DNA from: Candidatus Helarchaeota archaeon | GTDB lineage: Archaea > Asgardarchaeota > Lokiarchaeia > Helarchaeales > JABXJV01 | Assembly (NCBI GenBank): GCA_013375355.1 | Contig: JABXJV010000206.1 | Location: forward strand, 1 to 43,495 | DNA length: 43,495 bases | Direction: 5' to 3' | Shown: piece after piece, positions 42,187 to 43,495 of the stretch | How positions within the stretch are numbered: the first letter of the stretch is position 1 | Layout of the letters: each line of letters starts with the position of its first letter | The notes under the pieces: generated by a model | Seen by the model: the letters and a program-made list of their open reading frames with translations, nothing else | Databases searched by the model: none | Told to the model about the DNA's origin: nothing | Position numbers and translations under genes: made by a program

Positions 42187-43495
42187 TTGGAAACGAAAGA
42201 AATGATATATTATTCGATCATGAATTTAGGAATTTTAATGATAATGGGTTTTCCTACAAGCTATTTGTATTTCTTTCTCCAAGATGAATTGCATTTTACT
42301 TTAAATCAAGATTTTTTTAGATACTTCTTACTCAGTATAGGTGGTCTAATCGGAATAATCTTTGCTCCTATTTTTGGCTATTTATCAGATAAGACAAGAT
42401 CAAAATACGGCAGAAGAAGACCTTGGATAATTATATTTTCGCCAATTTCAGCTTTTCTATTTTGGTTGATTTCTATTCCATTTTTTCGTCAAGAGCTCCT
42501 GACGCAACCTGGGGTAATCTTTATTTACATAATTACCATTTATGTCATCTATTCCATCATATTTAATGGTATGATTATCCCTTATATTGCCTTGATGCCG
42601 GAAATAACTCCAGTAGATCAGAGAATACAGATGTCAAGCTTTTGGAATATAATAGGTGGTTTAGGGACGGGAGGTATTATTATTCTACCCGCAATCCTCT
42701 TACTTATTGTAGATTCATATATCTTTGTTTGTGGCATACTCTCACTTATTCTCGTTTGTTGTGCTTTAATTACTTTCTTAAAAATTAAAGAACCAGAACG
42801 GTCTATTTCAAAAATGAATGATAGCCACAAAAAAGGATCCTATACTGAAATTTTAAAAAATCGACAATTTGTAATCTATCAAATAGCCCAATTTTTTTGG
42901 AATTTTGGTTTTCTTATTATGTTATCCTCTTTAACAGCATTTGCGGTGAGCGTTTTTGATGTAAAAAATGAATTTGAATTTGGACTGATGGGAATTTTGC
43001 TATTATTTATTTTAGGTGGTTTTATCTATATTTGGAATGTAAAAGGTGAGGTTTGGGGAAAGAAAAGAAGTATTCTTTTTTGTTTGTTCTTTTTAGCTGT
43101 TGTTTTTCCATTTACTATTATTTTTTCTTTGACTCCAAGTTCACTTATTTTTGTAGAATTTCCAGGTTTTTTTAAATTTATCATTGAATTACCATCATCT
43201 GCAATTATTCCTATTCAAATTCAAGGTATTATTTGGTTTTTGTTTTTGGCAGTGGGATTATCAGGAATTCTAATTTTACCATTTAGTATACTAATGGGGA
43301 TTGTAAAAAAAGATCAAGAAGCAACTTGTATGGGATTCAATTCTACATTTATTAGTATATCAGGAGCTACAGGAAACATGTTTATGGCATTATTTACTTA
43401 CTTTTTAGGAGCTAAAGGTGCGTTCTACTTCTTAGGACCAATATTAGGAATTTTATTATTTATTTCTGGTCTGATTACAAATAAATTAGAAGAAA
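42187..43495 (+). CDS. GPH/MFS-type transporter, 3' end outside window
   Basis: The frame opens with TTG at 42187 (GGTGCGAG just upstream) or ATG at 42202, and stays open to the window edge, giving 436 residues so far. About eleven or twelve hydrophobic segments are visible. The loop GYLSDKTRSKYGRRRPWII (about residues 67-85) is the motif-A loop of glycoside-pentoside-hexuronide and SLC45-like MFS carriers, followed by a NGMIIPYIALMPEITP segment. It probably moves a sugar or glycoside with a cation. The missing C-terminus is likely short. Confidence 0.88.
   Translation, partial: METKEMIYYSIMNLGILMIMGFPTSYLYFFLQDELHFTLNQDFFRYFLLSIGGLIGIIFAPIFGYLSDKTRSKYGRRRPWIIIFSPISAFLFWLISIPFFRQELLTQPGVIFIYIITIYVIYSIIFNGMIIPYIALMPEITPVDQRIQMSSFWNIIGGLGTGGIIILPAILLLIVDSYIFVCGILSLILVCCALITFLKIKEPERSISKMNDSHKKGSYTEILKNRQFVIYQIAQFFWNFGFLIMLSSLTAFAVSVFDVKNEFEFGLMGILLLFILGGFIYIWNVKGEVWGKKRSILFCLFFLAVVFPFTIIFSLTPSSLIFVEFPGFFKFIIELPSSAIIPIQIQGIIWFLFLAVGLSGILILPFSILMGIVKKDQEATCMGFNSTFISISGATGNMFMALFTYFLGAKGAFYFLGPILGILLFISGLITNKLEE

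Noticed and set aside
1..43495. CRISPR arrays, tRNA and rRNA genes
   Set aside because: By eye no regularly spaced repeats, cloverleaf-like sequences or rRNA stretches were found; a covariance search would be needed to exclude a tRNA.

Overview
The window comes from an AT-rich archaeon, almost certainly an Asgard (Promethearchaeota) lineage and most like the Lokiarchaeia. This rests on gene content: a compact ubiquitin-conjugation operon (ubiquitin-like protein, E1, E2, Rpn11-type JAMM protease, RING-like protein), a Rab/Ras-like GTPase, a longin-like/Arf-like GTPase fusion, a gelsolin-like domain, a roadblock-like domain joined to winged helices, and archaeal TATA-like promoters with many TTG/GTG starts. 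No rRNA, tRNA or CRISPR array was seen, so the lineage call is an inference from proteins.

Layout. 1-6.4 kb: end of a TPR-like repeat protein, a 7-TM protein, a macro-domain protein, a radical SAM protein, a split HNH-repeat/PD-(D/E)XK nuclease and a rhomboid protease. 6.4-13.5 kb: a long coiled-coil protein, then the divergent ubiquitin cluster: Ub, E1, then a tight run of E2, JAMM, membrane RING, small GTPase and a membrane protein. 13.7-18.2 kb: carA-carB, with a CarA that has lost the glutaminase Cys and His. 18.2-21.6 kb: a 20-bp perfect inverted repeat, a cupin/phosphomannose-isomerase-like protein, a small unknown and a CaiB-type CoA-transferase. 21.7-27.6 kb: a four-gene minus-strand cluster with an AAA-type ATPase and a 1288-residue coiled-coil protein carrying a prenyltransferase-like toroid and two winged helices. 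27.6-35.8 kb: an MFS carrier, a possible Rpb8/RpoG-like protein, a roadblock/winged-helix protein, a tnpB-less IS605-like remnant, a PHP phosphoesterase, coiled-coil/winged-helix and coiled-coil/zinc/gelsolin-like proteins, and the longin-Arf GTPase. 36-38.5 kb: methanogenesis marker proteins 3, 6 and 5. 38.6-43.5 kb: a small membrane protein, a sulfatase-superfamily hydrolase with Thr at the nucleophile position, a TnpB element and a truncated GPH/MFS transporter.

How it fits together. The ubiquitin genes form a complete conjugation and deconjugation set. The RING-like module is fused to a multi-pass membrane domain, and the next genes encode a Rab-like GTPase and another membrane protein, which suggests ubiquitylation at a membrane. 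The 21.7-27.6 kb cluster is the best candidate for an undescribed machine. The mmp3-mmp6-mmp5 trio, with no mcr gene in view, suggests either a relative of methanogens/alkanotrophs or reuse of these proteins elsewhere.
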